From the NCBI GenBank assembly GCA_029010715.1, contig JAQXKZ010000014.1, positions 1 to 64,000 of the forward strand: a DNA stretch of 64,000 nucleotides. Reading direction: 5' to 3'. The stretch's first letter is position 1. Each line of letters begins with the position of its first letter. Positions 26,915 to 35,383 of this stretch are shown piece by piece. A model generated the notes under the pieces. That model was not told the DNA's origin, did no database searches, and worked only from the letters and a program-made list of their open reading frames with translations. The DNA is from Clostridiales bacterium. Lineage in GTDB: Bacteria > Bacillota > Clostridia > Oscillospirales > Oscillospiraceae. Made by a program: the position numbers and the translations under genes.

Positions 26915-27358
26915 TTACCTTATTATGAGCTTGACGCCCTCTATACGCACGACGGTCACAACGGAGCCGGCTTCGGCCTTACCGTCGGGCTCCTCGGTGC
27001 GTGCTGACCAGATTTTACCGCCGACCGAAACCGCGCCGGTGCCGAGCACGTTGTCAATGGCCTCGGTCACGATGCATTCCCTGCCGATGAGCATATCGGC
27101 GTTGGTGGGCGTGGCTCTCGAATTGACATACTTCTTCGCCAGAGGCCTTGTAAGCCACAGGCTTATAAGAGACACGGCAAAAAACCAGACGAGCTGGAGC
27201 CACAGCGGCGCATCGAGTATGGCCGAGATGAGCGCAGCCAGCGCGCCCAGCGCAAACCATATGGAAACCAGCCCCGGCACAACCGCCTCTACTATCAGCA
27301 GGACGACCATCGCTATGAGCCACACAGCCGCCATCCCGGCAGCCGGAAACAGAAACAT
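26915..27358 (-). CDS. nfeD: NfeD-family membrane protein
   Basis: 147 residues. The N-terminal two or three membrane helices (about 7-70) begin FPAAGMAAVWLIAMVVLLIV. A C-terminal OB-fold domain (about 80-147) includes DMLIGRECIVTEAIDN, GKIWSARTEE and GSVVTVVRIEGVKLII. This is the short NfeD form without the ClpP-like protease domain. Its partner is the SPFH protein encoded just downstream. ATG 27358 was chosen because GGAGG lies 5 bases before it; the upstream frame to 27388 lacks a site. Confidence 0.9.
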   Translation of the reverse strand: MFLFPAAGMAAVWLIAMVVLLIVEAVVPGLVSIWFALGALAALISAILDAPLWLQLVWFFAVSLISLWLTRPLAKKYVNSRATPTNADMLIGRECIVTEAIDNVLGTGAVSVGGKIWSARTEEPDGKAEAGSVVTVVRIEGVKLIIR

Positions 27359-27630
27359 ATATTCCTCCAATCCTCCGCCCGAAAACAAAAACTCCGTCGG
27401 TCAGCCGTCAGGCGGCAGCGGCAGACCTGCATATGATTTCTTTAATTATATAATGGACAGCCATTTTCCGCAAGGGTCATTAATACGCAGATGTTAAATT
27501 TTCTGTAAAAGCCTTTTTACTATTTACTTTTCCTCTTTAATATTGTACAGTATATATAAATAAATCCGATTAAAACAATCAAATTTTTTTAATATATGAA
27601 TACTTATGAAAAAATATAACGGAGGCAGCC

Positions 27631-27927
27631 ATGAACAAACTCCCTAAAAAACCGCGCAATGAGAATATGTACAAGGCCATTCTTTCCCTTCAGAACGTGG
27701 ACGAATGCATGCGTTTCTTTGACGATCTGTGCACCGTGACCGAGCTGATGGCCATGGAACAGCGCTATCAGGTCGCCACATGCCTCAATGACGGAATGAT
27801 ATACAACGACATTCTTGCCGAGACAGGCGCGTCCAGCGCAACGATCAGCCGCGTTAACCGCTCCCTGCAGTACGGCGCCGGCGGGTATTCCATCGTTTTT
27901 GACAGGCTCAAGGAGGACAAGGAGTGA
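27631..27927 (+). CDS. YerC/YecD-family TrpR-related DNA-binding protein
   Basis: 98 residues of the TrpR superfamily, all-helical. Recognisable segments are LCTVTELMAMEQRYQVA and the HTH ILAETGASSATISRVNRSL. Related proteins are single-domain repressors whose ligand is often unknown. GGAGG lies 8 bases before the ATG at 27631. The stop overlaps the next gene's GTG by 4 bases (GTGA), so the two are translationally coupled. Confidence 0.9.
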   Translation: MNKLPKKPRNENMYKAILSLQNVDECMRFFDDLCTVTELMAMEQRYQVATCLNDGMIYNDILAETGASSATISRVNRSLQYGAGGYSIVFDRLKEDKE

Positions 27928-28655
27928 GCTGCTACAGCTTTCTTGCCCCATGGTACGACAAGCTCACGGGAGATGTGCCGTACGGACAGTTCGCAGACTT
28001 CTACGAGGCGGAGTTCGCTGCCGACGGCGGCGAGTTCCGCCTTCTGCTGGATCTATGCTGCGGCACCGGAACGCTCACATGGGAGCTGGCGCGCCGCGGC
28101 TATGAGATGATCGCCGCAGACCGCTCGGTTGAGATGCTCATGGAGGCTCAGTCCAAGTCCGTGCCGGTCGGTGTACCGCCGCTGTTTCTGTGTCAGGAGG
28201 CGTCTGGGCTGGATCTCTACGGCACGGTAGACGCCGCGCTGTGCTCGCTTGACGGGATGAACTATATTCCGGCTGACGAGCTTCCGGAGGTCTTTCGCCG
28301 GCTGCATCTGTTCATCCGTCCCGGCGGGCTGTTTATCTTCGACATCCGCAGCCCGGAGTTCCTGCGTTCGCTCGACGGCGACATCTTTGTCGACGAGAAG
28401 GAAGGCCTGCTGTGCCTCTGGCGTGCGGACTTTGACGAAGAGCTTTCCGCCGTAATATACGGCATGGATATCTTTTCCCATGAGAGCAAAAATATGTGGT
28501 CGCGGGAGAGCGAGGAGCATATAGAATACGCCCACTGCCCCGAAACGCTCTCTTCACTGCTCTCGGCGGCAGGCTTCACGGACATAGCCGTGCGGCACGA
28601 CTGTCCGCAGGGCGACGCCGGACGTATGTTCGTCACGGCAAGGCGCGAGACTTAA
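27924..28655 (+). CDS. Class I SAM-dependent methyltransferase
   Basis: 243 residues with a Rossmann-like methyltransferase fold. Motif I is LLLDLCCGTGTLTWELARRGYE (split here as LLLDLCCGTGTLTW and ELARRGYE), followed by the acidic residue of motif II (MIAADRSVEML) and the motif IV region VDAALCSLDGMNYI. The start is GTG at 27924, with AGGAGG 7 bases upstream. The substrate is unknown; related proteins are often called ubiE-like. It sits between yerC and hslO. Confidence 0.88.
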   Translation: MSCYSFLAPWYDKLTGDVPYGQFADFYEAEFAADGGEFRLLLDLCCGTGTLTWELARRGYEMIAADRSVEMLMEAQSKSVPVGVPPLFLCQEASGLDLYGTVDAALCSLDGMNYIPADELPEVFRRLHLFIRPGGLFIFDIRSPEFLRSLDGDIFVDEKEGLLCLWRADFDEELSAVIYGMDIFSHESKNMWSRESEEHIEYAHCPETLSSLLSAAGFTDIAVRHDCPQGDAGRMFVTARRET

Positions 28656-28682
28656 ACTATACACTGTAATACGGAGAGCATT

Positions 28683-29585
28683 ATGGACAGGATCATAAGA
28701 GCAACAGCCGGCGACGGCTATATAAAAATGGCGGTCATCACCGCGAGAGACACCGTTGAACGTGCGCGGGCCATACACTCCTGCGCCCCGACGGCCTGCG
28801 CCGCGCTCGGGCGCACGCTCTGCGCCGCGTCACTGATGGGGCAGGCCATGAAAGAGGAGAACGCAACGCTTACCATACGCATTAACGGCGGAGGCCCGCT
28901 GGGCAGCGTTGTCGCGGTATCCGACTGCAACGGCAATGTCCGCGGCTATGTGGACAATCCCGCTCTCGATCTCCCCCTTCGCAGCGACGGCAAGCTCAAC
29001 GTCGGCGCCGCAGTCGGCCGGGACGGTATGATAACCGTCAGCCGGGACATCGGCCTAAGAGAGCCTTATATAGGCTCCGTAGAGCTCACCAGCGGCGAGA
29101 TCGCCGAGGATCTGACCGCATACCTGCTTGAAAGCGAGCAGGTACCCTCGGCCTGCGCTCTGGGCGTTCTGGTGGACACCGACCGCTCGGTCAGGGCTGC
29201 CGGAGGCTTCATCGTACAGCTTATGCCCGGCGCAGACGAGGAGATGATAAGCAGGCTCGAGGAGAACATCTTCATGATGGACCAGCTTACCACCGTGCTC
29301 GACGAGGACGGCGCGGAGGAGCTGTTCCGTCAGGTGCTGAAAGGCTTTGATTACCATACGGTCGGAGAATACCCGGTGGATTACCGCTGCTACTGCAGCC
29401 GTGAGCGCGTCGAGGAGGCGCTTACCTGCATAGACAGGAGCGAGCTCGACGAGATAGCCGCCGAGGGCAGGGACATCTCGGTCAGCTGCCAGTTCTGTGA
29501 CAGCGTCTACAGTTTCTCCCCCGCAGAGATCGGCGATATCATAGCAAAGTCCGAGAGGACGAAAAGCGGTCCGGAAAATTATTGA
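28683..29585 (+). CDS. hslO: Redox-regulated chaperone Hsp33
   Basis: 300 residues. The N-terminal chaperone core has the conserved GGGPLGSVVAVSD, while the C-terminal redox switch has C-x-C (YRCYCSRERV) and C-x-x-C (SCQFCDSVYSF), which together bind zinc. Oxidation releases zinc and activates holdase activity. The gene begins 27 bases after the methyltransferase, with GGAG before the ATG, and ends 64 bases before the tRNA cluster. Confidence 0.95.
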   Translation: MDRIIRATAGDGYIKMAVITARDTVERARAIHSCAPTACAALGRTLCAASLMGQAMKEENATLTIRINGGGPLGSVVAVSDCNGNVRGYVDNPALDLPLRSDGKLNVGAAVGRDGMITVSRDIGLREPYIGSVELTSGEIAEDLTAYLLESEQVPSACALGVLVDTDRSVRAAGGFIVQLMPGADEEMISRLEENIFMMDQLTTVLDEDGAEELFRQVLKGFDYHTVGEYPVDYRCYCSRERVEEALTCIDRSELDEIAAEGRDISVSCQFCDSVYSFSPAEIGDIIAKSERTKSGPENY

Positions 29586-29649
29586 ACAAATTTGAAATAA
29601 GATATTGACAATCTCAGTTTTTTTTAGTATTATAACGGAGCTGTCGCGC

Positions 29650-29726
29650 GGGAGCATAGCTCAGCTGGTTAGAGCACCTGCCTTACAAGCAGGGGGTCAC
29701 TGGTTCGAGTCCAGTTGTTCCCACCA
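29650..29726 (+). tRNA. tRNA-Val (TAC)
   Basis: Complete cloverleaf: acceptor GGGAGCA/TGTTCCC (one G-T), D arm GCTCAGCTGGTTAGAGC, anticodon stem CCTGC/GCAGG with loop CTTACAA (anticodon TAC), TPsiC GGTTCGAGTCC, encoded CCA end. Confidence 0.95.
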
Positions 29727-29739
29727 TCTTATTTCGTAC

Positions 29740-29815
<76 letters not shown>

Positions 29816-29816
29816 C

Positions 29817-29835
29817 CCATCCGTTTGGATGGGTC
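29817..29835 (+). other. Hairpin between tRNA-Phe and tRNA-Gly
   Basis: A 7-8 bp stem (CCCATCC/GGATGGG) with a GTTT loop and no U-tract; likely a processing spacer of the polycistronic tRNA transcript. Confidence 0.45.
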
Positions 29836-29838
29836 TCT

Positions 29839-29914
29839 GCGGGCATAGCTCATCCGGTAGAGCGCCACCTTGCCAAGGTGGAGGTAGCGAGTTCGAGCCT
29901 CGTTGCCCGCTCCA
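29839..29914 (+). tRNA. tRNA-Gly (GCC)
   Basis: Acceptor GCGGGCA/TGCCCGC, anticodon stem CCACC/GGTGG with loop TTGCCAA (anticodon GCC), T loop GTTCGAGCC, encoded CCA end. Confidence 0.95.
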
Positions 29915-29919
29915 ACAAA

Positions 29920-29950
29920 AGGATTTGCGGACATTTAGTCCGCAAATCCT
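29920..29950 (+). other. Hairpin between tRNA-Gly and tRNA-Cys
   Basis: A perfect 13-bp stem (AGGATTTGCGGAC/GTCCGCAAATCCT) with an ATTTA loop and no following U-tract; probably an RNA-processing element. Confidence 0.5.
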
Positions 29951-29956
29951 GTATAT

Positions 29957-30031
29957 GGCGCCATAGCCAAGTGGTAAGGCAGCGGACTGCAAATCCGCGA
30001 TTCCCCAGTTCAAGTCTGGGTGGCGCCTCCA
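29957..30031 (+). tRNA. tRNA-Cys (GCA)
   Basis: Acceptor GGCGCCA/TGGCGCC, D arm GCCAAGTGGTAAGGC, anticodon stem GCGGA/TCCGC with loop CTGCAAA (anticodon GCA), T arm CAGTTCAAGTCTG, encoded CCA end. Confidence 0.95.
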
Positions 30032-30034
30032 TGT

Positions 30035-30078
30035 CGCTGCGGACTACATATTGTTCGCAGCGGCTTTTCTTTTTTCTG
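30035..30078 (+). terminator. Terminator of the tRNA operon
   Basis: CGCTGCG/CGCAGCG with a 14-base loop, followed by GCTTTTCTTTTTTC. Confidence 0.75.
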
Positions 30079-30359
30079 AACAAAGGCCGCTTCTCATTCA
30101 TTCCGCTGCAGACTCTTTCGGAATCGCGTACACCTGCGCTGTGCTGCGGCTTTATTGACTGCAGTCCTCAAAATTTGTTGGGGCTTCCACTGTCGCTGCA
30201 AGCTGTGTTTCGCTTGCGGCGAGTTTTTATGCTCCGAATCAAAGCAGCCCTGCGCCCGCTGTGCGGGGCTTCGCAATACCGCCGGGGCCGTTAAACGCCC
30301 GGCGAAAATCCACGCTGCCCTATAGCGGGAGGCTGCTGTAAACGCACAATATTTCTCTC
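30079..30359. other. Gene-free stretch containing a second tRNA-tail-like terminator
   Basis: No coding sequence is visible. At about 30180-30232 the text GGGGCTTCCACTGTCGCTGC resembles the end of tRNA-Cys plus its terminator. It continues into a hairpin CGCTGCAAGC/GCTTGCGGCG and a T run. This may be a decayed duplicate of a tRNA 3' end. A second GC-rich hairpin lies near 30253-30300. Confidence 0.4.
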
Positions 30360-30364
30360 TTGAC

Positions 30365-30393
30365 TTTACAATAGTTGCAGAGTTTATTATAAT
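30365..30393 (+). promoter_or_regulatory. Promoter of the MATE-MerR operon
   Basis: -35 TTTACA (30365-30370), a 17-base spacer and -10 TATAAT (30388-30393), 30 bases before the start codon. Confidence 0.6.
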
Positions 30394-30423
30394 TGACATT
30401 GACCACAGAGGAGAGAGCTCACC

Positions 30424-31773
30424 ATGGAAAAGAATCTCACAAGCGGCAGTGTATTCAGGAATATCATGCTGTTTTCGCTGCCATACCTGCTGTCATACTT
30501 TCTGCAGACGCTCTACGGCATGGCGGATCTGTTCATCATCGGCCAGTTTGAGGGCGTGGCAGGCACAACGGCGGTGTCGATCGGTTCTCAGGTGATGCAT
30601 GTGCTCACGGTCGTGCTCGTCGGTCTTGCGATGGGCTCCACCGTCAGTGTCGGTCAGTCTGTCGGCGCCGGTGACAAACGTCAGTCCTCACTGAATATAG
30701 GCAATACTGTGACACTGTTCATGTCGCTCTCGCTCGTCCTCACGGCAGTTCTGCTTCTGCTGGTACGGCAGATCATATCCGTGATGTCGACACCTCCGGA
30801 GGCCGTCGCCGGGACCGCAGACTACCTGACGATCTGCTTTATAGGAATACCCTTTGTCACCGCGTACAATATAATCAGTTCCATTTTCCGCGGGCTCGGC
30901 GATTCAAAGAGCCCCATGTACTTTATTGCCGTGGCCTGCGCGGCGAACATAGTTCTGGACTATCTGTTCATCGGTGCTCTGAAGATGGGCCCCTCCGGCG
31001 CGGCGCTCGGCACTACGCTTTCTCAGGCGATCAGCGTCGCAGTGGCGCTCGCCGTTATACGGCGGCACGGAAAGAACGGCATATCGCTTCGCGGAAGCGA
31101 TATGCGGCCGCAGAAAGCCGTGATGGGGCAGCTGCTTAAGATCGGCGTACCGGTAGCCCTGCAGGACGGCATTATACAGGTCTCCTTCATTGTAATCACG
31201 ATAATAGCCAACCGGAGAGGACTGACAGACGCCGCAGCGGTCGGCATAGTGGAGAAGATAATAAGCTTTCTGTTTCTCGTTCCGTCCTCCATGCTCTCCA
31301 CGGTCTCCGCGCTCGGAGCGCAGAACATCGGGGCCGGAAAGCCGGGGCGCGCCGTGCTCACTCTGCGCTATGCCATATTCATCGCCTCCGGCTTCGGTCT
31401 GATTATCTCGATACTTATACAGTTTGTTTCCGAACCGGTGGTCGGGCTGTTTACCGACGACCTCGCGGTCATGGTTTCAGGCGGAAAATACCTGCGCGGA
31501 TATATCTGGGACAGCCTGTTTGCCGGAGTGCAGTTCTGCTTCAGCGGATACTTCTGCGCCTGCGGGAGATCCGGCCTTTCGTTCATGCACAACTTTCTTT
31601 CCACCGTATTCGTGCGCATTCCCGGCGCGTATATGACCTCCATGCTGTTCCCGCACACGCTGTTCCCTATGGGTCTGGCTTCTTCCGCCGGTTCGCTCGT
31701 TTCGGTAATCATATGCGTAATCGCTTTTTCGGTATTGACGCACCGCGACAGGGCGCTTTTGCAGGGAGGATAA
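30424..31773 (+). CDS. MATE-family multidrug/Na+ antiporter
   Basis: 449 residues with twelve predicted membrane helices in two six-helix halves. Family features include LPYLLSYFLQTLYGMADLFIIGQ in the first helices and the mirrored LLKIGVPVALQDGIIQVSF at the start of the second half. MATE pumps export cationic drugs or metabolites using Na+ or H+. The closest subgroup is the NorM/DinF-like Clostridial branch. Its stop is one base before the MerR gene, which shares its RBS region, so regulator and pump are coupled. Confidence 0.93.
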   Translation: MEKNLTSGSVFRNIMLFSLPYLLSYFLQTLYGMADLFIIGQFEGVAGTTAVSIGSQVMHVLTVVLVGLAMGSTVSVGQSVGAGDKRQSSLNIGNTVTLFMSLSLVLTAVLLLLVRQIISVMSTPPEAVAGTADYLTICFIGIPFVTAYNIISSIFRGLGDSKSPMYFIAVACAANIVLDYLFIGALKMGPSGAALGTTLSQAISVAVALAVIRRHGKNGISLRGSDMRPQKAVMGQLLKIGVPVALQDGIIQVSFIVITIIANRRGLTDAAAVGIVEKIISFLFLVPSSMLSTVSALGAQNIGAGKPGRAVLTLRYAIFIASGFGLIISILIQFVSEPVVGLFTDDLAVMVSGGKYLRGYIWDSLFAGVQFCFSGYFCACGRSGLSFMHNFLSTVFVRIPGAYMTSMLFPHTLFPMGLASSAGSLVSVIICVIAFSVLTHRDRALLQGG

Positions 31774-31774
31774 A

Positions 31775-32614
31775 ATGGAACTGCCCAAACTATTTCAGAT
31801 AGGAGAAGTGTCAAAGCTGTTCCATCTGAGCGCGAGCAGCATACGGCATTACGAGGAACTGGGGCTGCTGACGCCGGAATATATCGACCCCTCTTCCGGC
31901 TACCGCTATTACAGCCCACGGCAGTTCGAGGCCTTCAACACCATACGCTACCTGCGCGCATTGGATATGCCGCTCATGGAAATAGCAGACTATCTGCGTG
32001 ACCGTGACGTGGACAAAACAGAGGCCAAGCTGCGGCAGCAGAAGCAGGCAGTCGTACTTAAACAGCAGGAGCTGCAACGCATCGAGCGCAAGATAGACAA
32101 GCGTCTGGAGCAGCTGCACGACGCGCGGACCTCAGAGCTTGACCAGATCGGACTCGTCTGCACTCCGGCCTGCCGGATGTTTCTGATGGGCGGTTCACTC
32201 AAGATCACAAACTACCACGACATGGAGCTGCCCACGATAAAGCTGGCGCAGTCACAGGCGGAGGCGGTGATATTTCTCGGCAAGGTCGGCCTCAGTATAT
32301 CTCCGGAGCACCTGTACGACGGGAGCTTCGGTCAGTACGACGGAATATTCCTCGTGCTCGATGAGGAGGACAGATTCAGCGGCAGCGTGATGGACATACC
32401 GGAAATGCTCTGTGCGCGCATACGTTTCCGGGGCAGCCACACGGAGGCTCCGGAGCAGTACAGAAAGCTCATGGACTTCATATGCGGAAACGGCCTTGCT
32501 GTGAGCGGCTTTTCACGCGAGATCACCATGATCGACTACGGCATCACAAACGACCCGGAAAAATTCGTGACCGAGATATGCATACCGGTCACGCCCGGCC
32601 CCGCGGAGCCGTGA
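31775..32614 (+). CDS. MerR-family regulator with GyrI-like effector domain
   Basis: 279 residues. The MerR winged HTH and wing (about 6-75: IGEVSKLFHLSASSIRHYEE, then GLLTPEYIDPSSGYRYYSPRQ) is followed by a dimerisation coiled coil (about 85-115) and a C-terminal ligand domain of the GyrI/BltR type (about 120-275). These regulators sense cationic compounds and activate an efflux gene. The upstream MATE gene is the expected target. ATG 31775, with GGAGG in the MATE end. Confidence 0.9.
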   Translation: MELPKLFQIGEVSKLFHLSASSIRHYEELGLLTPEYIDPSSGYRYYSPRQFEAFNTIRYLRALDMPLMEIADYLRDRDVDKTEAKLRQQKQAVVLKQQELQRIERKIDKRLEQLHDARTSELDQIGLVCTPACRMFLMGGSLKITNYHDMELPTIKLAQSQAEAVIFLGKVGLSISPEHLYDGSFGQYDGIFLVLDEEDRFSGSVMDIPEMLCARIRFRGSHTEAPEQYRKLMDFICGNGLAVSGFSREITMIDYGITNDPEKFVTEICIPVTPGPAEP

Positions 32615-32798
32615 CCGCAGGCAGGCCGCGCCGGATCTGCGCGGGAAATTTCAGCAATTGCTGACCCGGTATTCGCCCCCGGTTCACGCCGGACAGACAA
32701 GACGCGGCATATCCGAATTGCAGTCTTGTCCGTGTAAAGATGTACGGGCGGAAATTCCGCGCTCTCCCGCCGCATTTATGGTTTTGAAAACACCCATG

Positions 32799-32843
32799 AA
32801 AAAGCTGCCGAAAATGCTTTTACGCATTTTCGGCAGCTTTTCG
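32799..32843. terminator. Bidirectional terminator
   Basis: A perfect 18-bp stem (AAAAGCTGCCGAAAATGC/GCATTTTCGGCAGCTTTT) with a 6-base loop, between the convergent MerR and UPF0340 genes. Confidence 0.85.
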
Positions 32844-32856
32844 TTTTCCGGCAGAT

Positions 32857-33408
32857 TTATTTAAGCTCTTCCTGATATCTCGCACGCTCACCGCCGATGA
32901 AGCGCGGACGGGTGCGGGCGCATACAAGCGTCGCCTCACCGATACGGTTCAGACTGAGACGCACAGGCACAGCCACCTCTTTCAGGTGCATACCGATGAG
33001 CGTCGCGCCGATATCCATACCGGCCTTTGCCCTTATATGCTCCACCGCCGCAGGATGCTCCAGATTCTCCCAGACCGCAGTGGCAAAGGAGCCGCCTGCA
33101 TGGGCCCAGGGGCGCACATTGACGATCTCATATCCGAATTTCCCCGCCGCCTCTGCTTCGAGGATAAGAGCGCGGTTAAGATGCTCGCAGCACTGGGCCG
33201 CGATATATATGCCGCGTTCCTTCAGCACGGGGTATATGCCCTTAAACACGGCCTGCGCCGCCTCCATGCTGGATCCTTTGCCGATACGCTGTCCGACGAC
33301 CTCGCTAGACGAGCAGCCGACCACGAACAGGTCGCCCGCCTTCAGTCCGGATACCTCAAGCAGTTCGCCGGCGGCCCGCCCGGCCTGCAGGCTTATTTCT
33401 TCATACAT
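32857..33408 (-). CDS. UPF0340/TIGR01440 family protein (YwlG-like)
   Basis: 183 residues, full length for the family. Conserved text includes DLFVVGCSSSEVVGQRIGKG, GIYIAAQCCEHLNRALI, NVRPWAHAGGSFATA and GMDIGATLIGMHL. The structure is known as an alpha/beta fold with a possible active-site Cys/Ser cluster, but no function is established. It lies 18 bases after the ECF S component in the same direction. Confidence 0.93.
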   Translation of the reverse strand: MYEEISLQAGRAAGELLEVSGLKAGDLFVVGCSSSEVVGQRIGKGSSMEAAQAVFKGIYPVLKERGIYIAAQCCEHLNRALILEAEAAGKFGYEIVNVRPWAHAGGSFATAVWENLEHPAAVEHIRAKAGMDIGATLIGMHLKEVAVPVRLSLNRIGEATLVCARTRPRFIGGERARYQEELK

Positions 33409-33426
33409 GTCTAAACCCTTTCCTTT

Positions 33427-33939
33427 TCAATAGCTCAGCCGGCGGATAGACGGAACGGCATACAGCACCTTGTACGCAAGCACGCTGACGACCATCCCGG
33501 CCGCGCCCTGTATGGCGTTGCCCGGAATGCTGGCAGCCGCAGCCATACCGTATGAGAGCACAAGCCCTTCATAGGCGAAGTAGCCGAGCACCATAACTAT
33601 CTCTCCCGCCGCGGCACCGGCGACCAGACCCGCTGTTTTTCCGTGCAGCGCGCGCAGTATCAGCGCTGCGCTCAGAGCCATCAGGCCCTTTATCACAAGC
33701 GTGCCCGGAGCATAAGCGGCATATCCGAGCAATACGTCCGCGAGCATCGAGCCGAAGCCGCCCGCAGCCATACCCCAGACGGGGCCGAGCAGAAACGCCC
33801 CAAGCAGCACCATGCCGTCGCCGAGGTTAATATATCCGTTTGTGGCGGGCATGGGGATGTGTATAAGCATCGTCGCCACACAGGTCAGCGCGGCAAAAAG
33901 CGACGCAAGCACGAGCCTTATAAGTTTATCATGTTTCAT
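33427..33939 (-). CDS. ECF transporter S component (substrate-binding membrane subunit)
   Basis: 170 residues, about six membrane helices. After the N-terminal helix (LIRLVLASLFAALTCVATML) comes the ECF S signature INLGDGMVLLGAFLLGPVWG, followed by AYAPGTLVIKGLMALSAAL. It matches PF07155. These subunits bind a vitamin or micronutrient and use the general EcfA/A'/T module, which is not encoded here. ATG 33939 is preceded by AGGAGG with 8-base spacing. I see no confident riboswitch in the 200-base upstream region, so the ligand is unknown. Confidence 0.85.
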   Translation of the reverse strand: MKHDKLIRLVLASLFAALTCVATMLIHIPMPATNGYINLGDGMVLLGAFLLGPVWGMAAGGFGSMLADVLLGYAAYAPGTLVIKGLMALSAALILRALHGKTAGLVAGAAAGEIVMVLGYFAYEGLVLSYGMAAAASIPGNAIQGAAGMVVSVLAYKVLYAVPSIRRLSY

Positions 33940-33970
33940 ATTCTGCACCTCCTCGGTTTGCTGTAGTGTA

Positions 33971-33997
33971 ATACTTGATCTGAACATATTCAAGTAT
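33971..33997. other. Inverted repeat upstream of the ECF S gene
   Basis: ATACTTGA/TCAAGTAT arms separated by 11 bases, 32-58 bases before the start. Possible operator or leader hairpin; not a known riboswitch fold that I can recognise. Confidence 0.35.
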
Positions 33998-34158
33998 CAA
34001 TTCTGTGCAGAAAAATAAGACCAGATGCGTTCTTTCGCCTCTGCCGCCGGGTTTTCATACTACCCCGGCGTTTATGACAGCAAGCTCATAACGATACGTG
34101 ATTACGCACAAATCCGCACGGTATGGAGCGCACAGCTCCGCAAAACCGCTTAAAGCTC

Positions 34159-35361
34159 TTATTCGGTCTTTGATACAAGGCCGTATTCTTCGGCCAGCGC
34201 TCTGAAGGCGGGTATGGAGCTGTGCAGGCGCTCCGGCGTGACGCAGTAGGCAAGGCGCGCATAGCCGCCGCGGCCGAACTCATCGCCCGGGATAAGCAGT
34301 ATATTATGCTCCATGGCGCGCCTGCAGAAGTCCCGAGAATCGCCGCCGGGCGCTTTGACGAAGAGATAGAACGCGCCGTCCGGCCGCACACAGCTGAAGC
34401 CGAGCTCCGTCAGCGCGCCGTAAATGAAATCCCTGTTGTATTCATAACGGGAAATATCCACGGTCTCGCCGATGCATTCGGCGACCATCAGCTGGAAGAT
34501 GGACGAGGCATTGATATAGCCCAGCGCGCGTCCCGCTCCGCACACAGCGGCGTAGACGCTGGCGTAGTCATCAAGTTCGGGATGCAGCGCGATAAAGCCT
34601 ATGCGCTCACCCGGCAGCGACAGGGTCTTGCTGAAGGAATAGCAGTACACGGTATTCCGGTATATGGCCGGTATGAACGGCACCTCCATATCGCCGTAGA
34701 CCAGCTCACGGTACGGCTCATCGGCAATGATATAGATCGTGTGGCCGTACTCGGCGGACTTTCTCTCCAGCAGCTCAGCGAGCTGTTCAAGCTTTTCACG
34801 GCGGAAAATCACGCCGGAGGGATTGTTCGGGGAGTTCACAAGCACGGCGGCCGAGCGCGGAGTCAGCGCCTTTTCCAGGGCTCCGACGTCGAGCTGGAAG
34901 CTGTCCTCATCCGTCGGCACCTCGACGAGCCTGCCGCCGGCGGCCTCCGTATACAGACGGTATTCCGAAAAGCACGGGGTAAAGGTGAGCATTTCGTCGC
35001 CCGGGCTGAGCAGGGCATACGCGAGGATCGCAAGCGCGGAGCTTGCGCCCGACGTCATATAGACGTCCTTCGCCCGATAGCCTACGCCGAAGCTGCGCTG
35101 CAGATAATCCGCCATGCTCTGTCTGACGCTTTCCAGCCCCGGAGCCGGCGTATATGAGTGAAGCTTTTCCGGAGGCAGCTCCTTCAGCATGCGCTCCAGA
35201 CTCTCGTGCACGCAGTCCGGCGGCTCTACGCTCGGATTGCCGATGGTAAAATTAAAAACCTTGTCCGCGCCTATCTCGGCGGCACGCTTTTCGCCGTAGG
35301 CGCTGATCTCACGTATGGCGCAGTCCTGGCTGCCCCAGCCGATCATCCTTCTTGAAATCAT
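34159..35361 (-). CDS. Class I/II PLP-dependent aminotransferase, likely aromatic
   Basis: 400 residues, fold type I aminotransferase. The conserved NSPNNPSGVIF, IIADEPYRELVY and SFSKTLSLPGERIGF (Schiff-base Lys) are present. It is the last gene of the aromatic operon, so it probably transaminates phenylpyruvate and 4-hydroxyphenylpyruvate to Phe and Tyr. Sequence alone would allow aspartate or other substrates. GGAGG precedes ATG 35361; the gap to aroQ is 22 bases. Confidence 0.85.
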   Translation of the reverse strand: MISRRMIGWGSQDCAIREISAYGEKRAAEIGADKVFNFTIGNPSVEPPDCVHESLERMLKELPPEKLHSYTPAPGLESVRQSMADYLQRSFGVGYRAKDVYMTSGASSALAILAYALLSPGDEMLTFTPCFSEYRLYTEAAGGRLVEVPTDEDSFQLDVGALEKALTPRSAAVLVNSPNNPSGVIFRREKLEQLAELLERKSAEYGHTIYIIADEPYRELVYGDMEVPFIPAIYRNTVYCYSFSKTLSLPGERIGFIALHPELDDYASVYAAVCGAGRALGYINASSIFQLMVAECIGETVDISRYEYNRDFIYGALTELGFSCVRPDGAFYLFVKAPGGDSRDFCRRAMEHNILLIPGDEFGRGGYARLAYCVTPERLHSSIPAFRALAEEYGLVSKTE

Positions 35362-35383
35362 AAGAGCCTCCGTTCTACCGCAG

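Noticed and set aside
33940-34155. Riboswitch upstream of the ECF S component
   Set aside because: I looked for folate, preQ1 and thiamine-like patterns but found only generic inverted repeats. Not supportable by eye.
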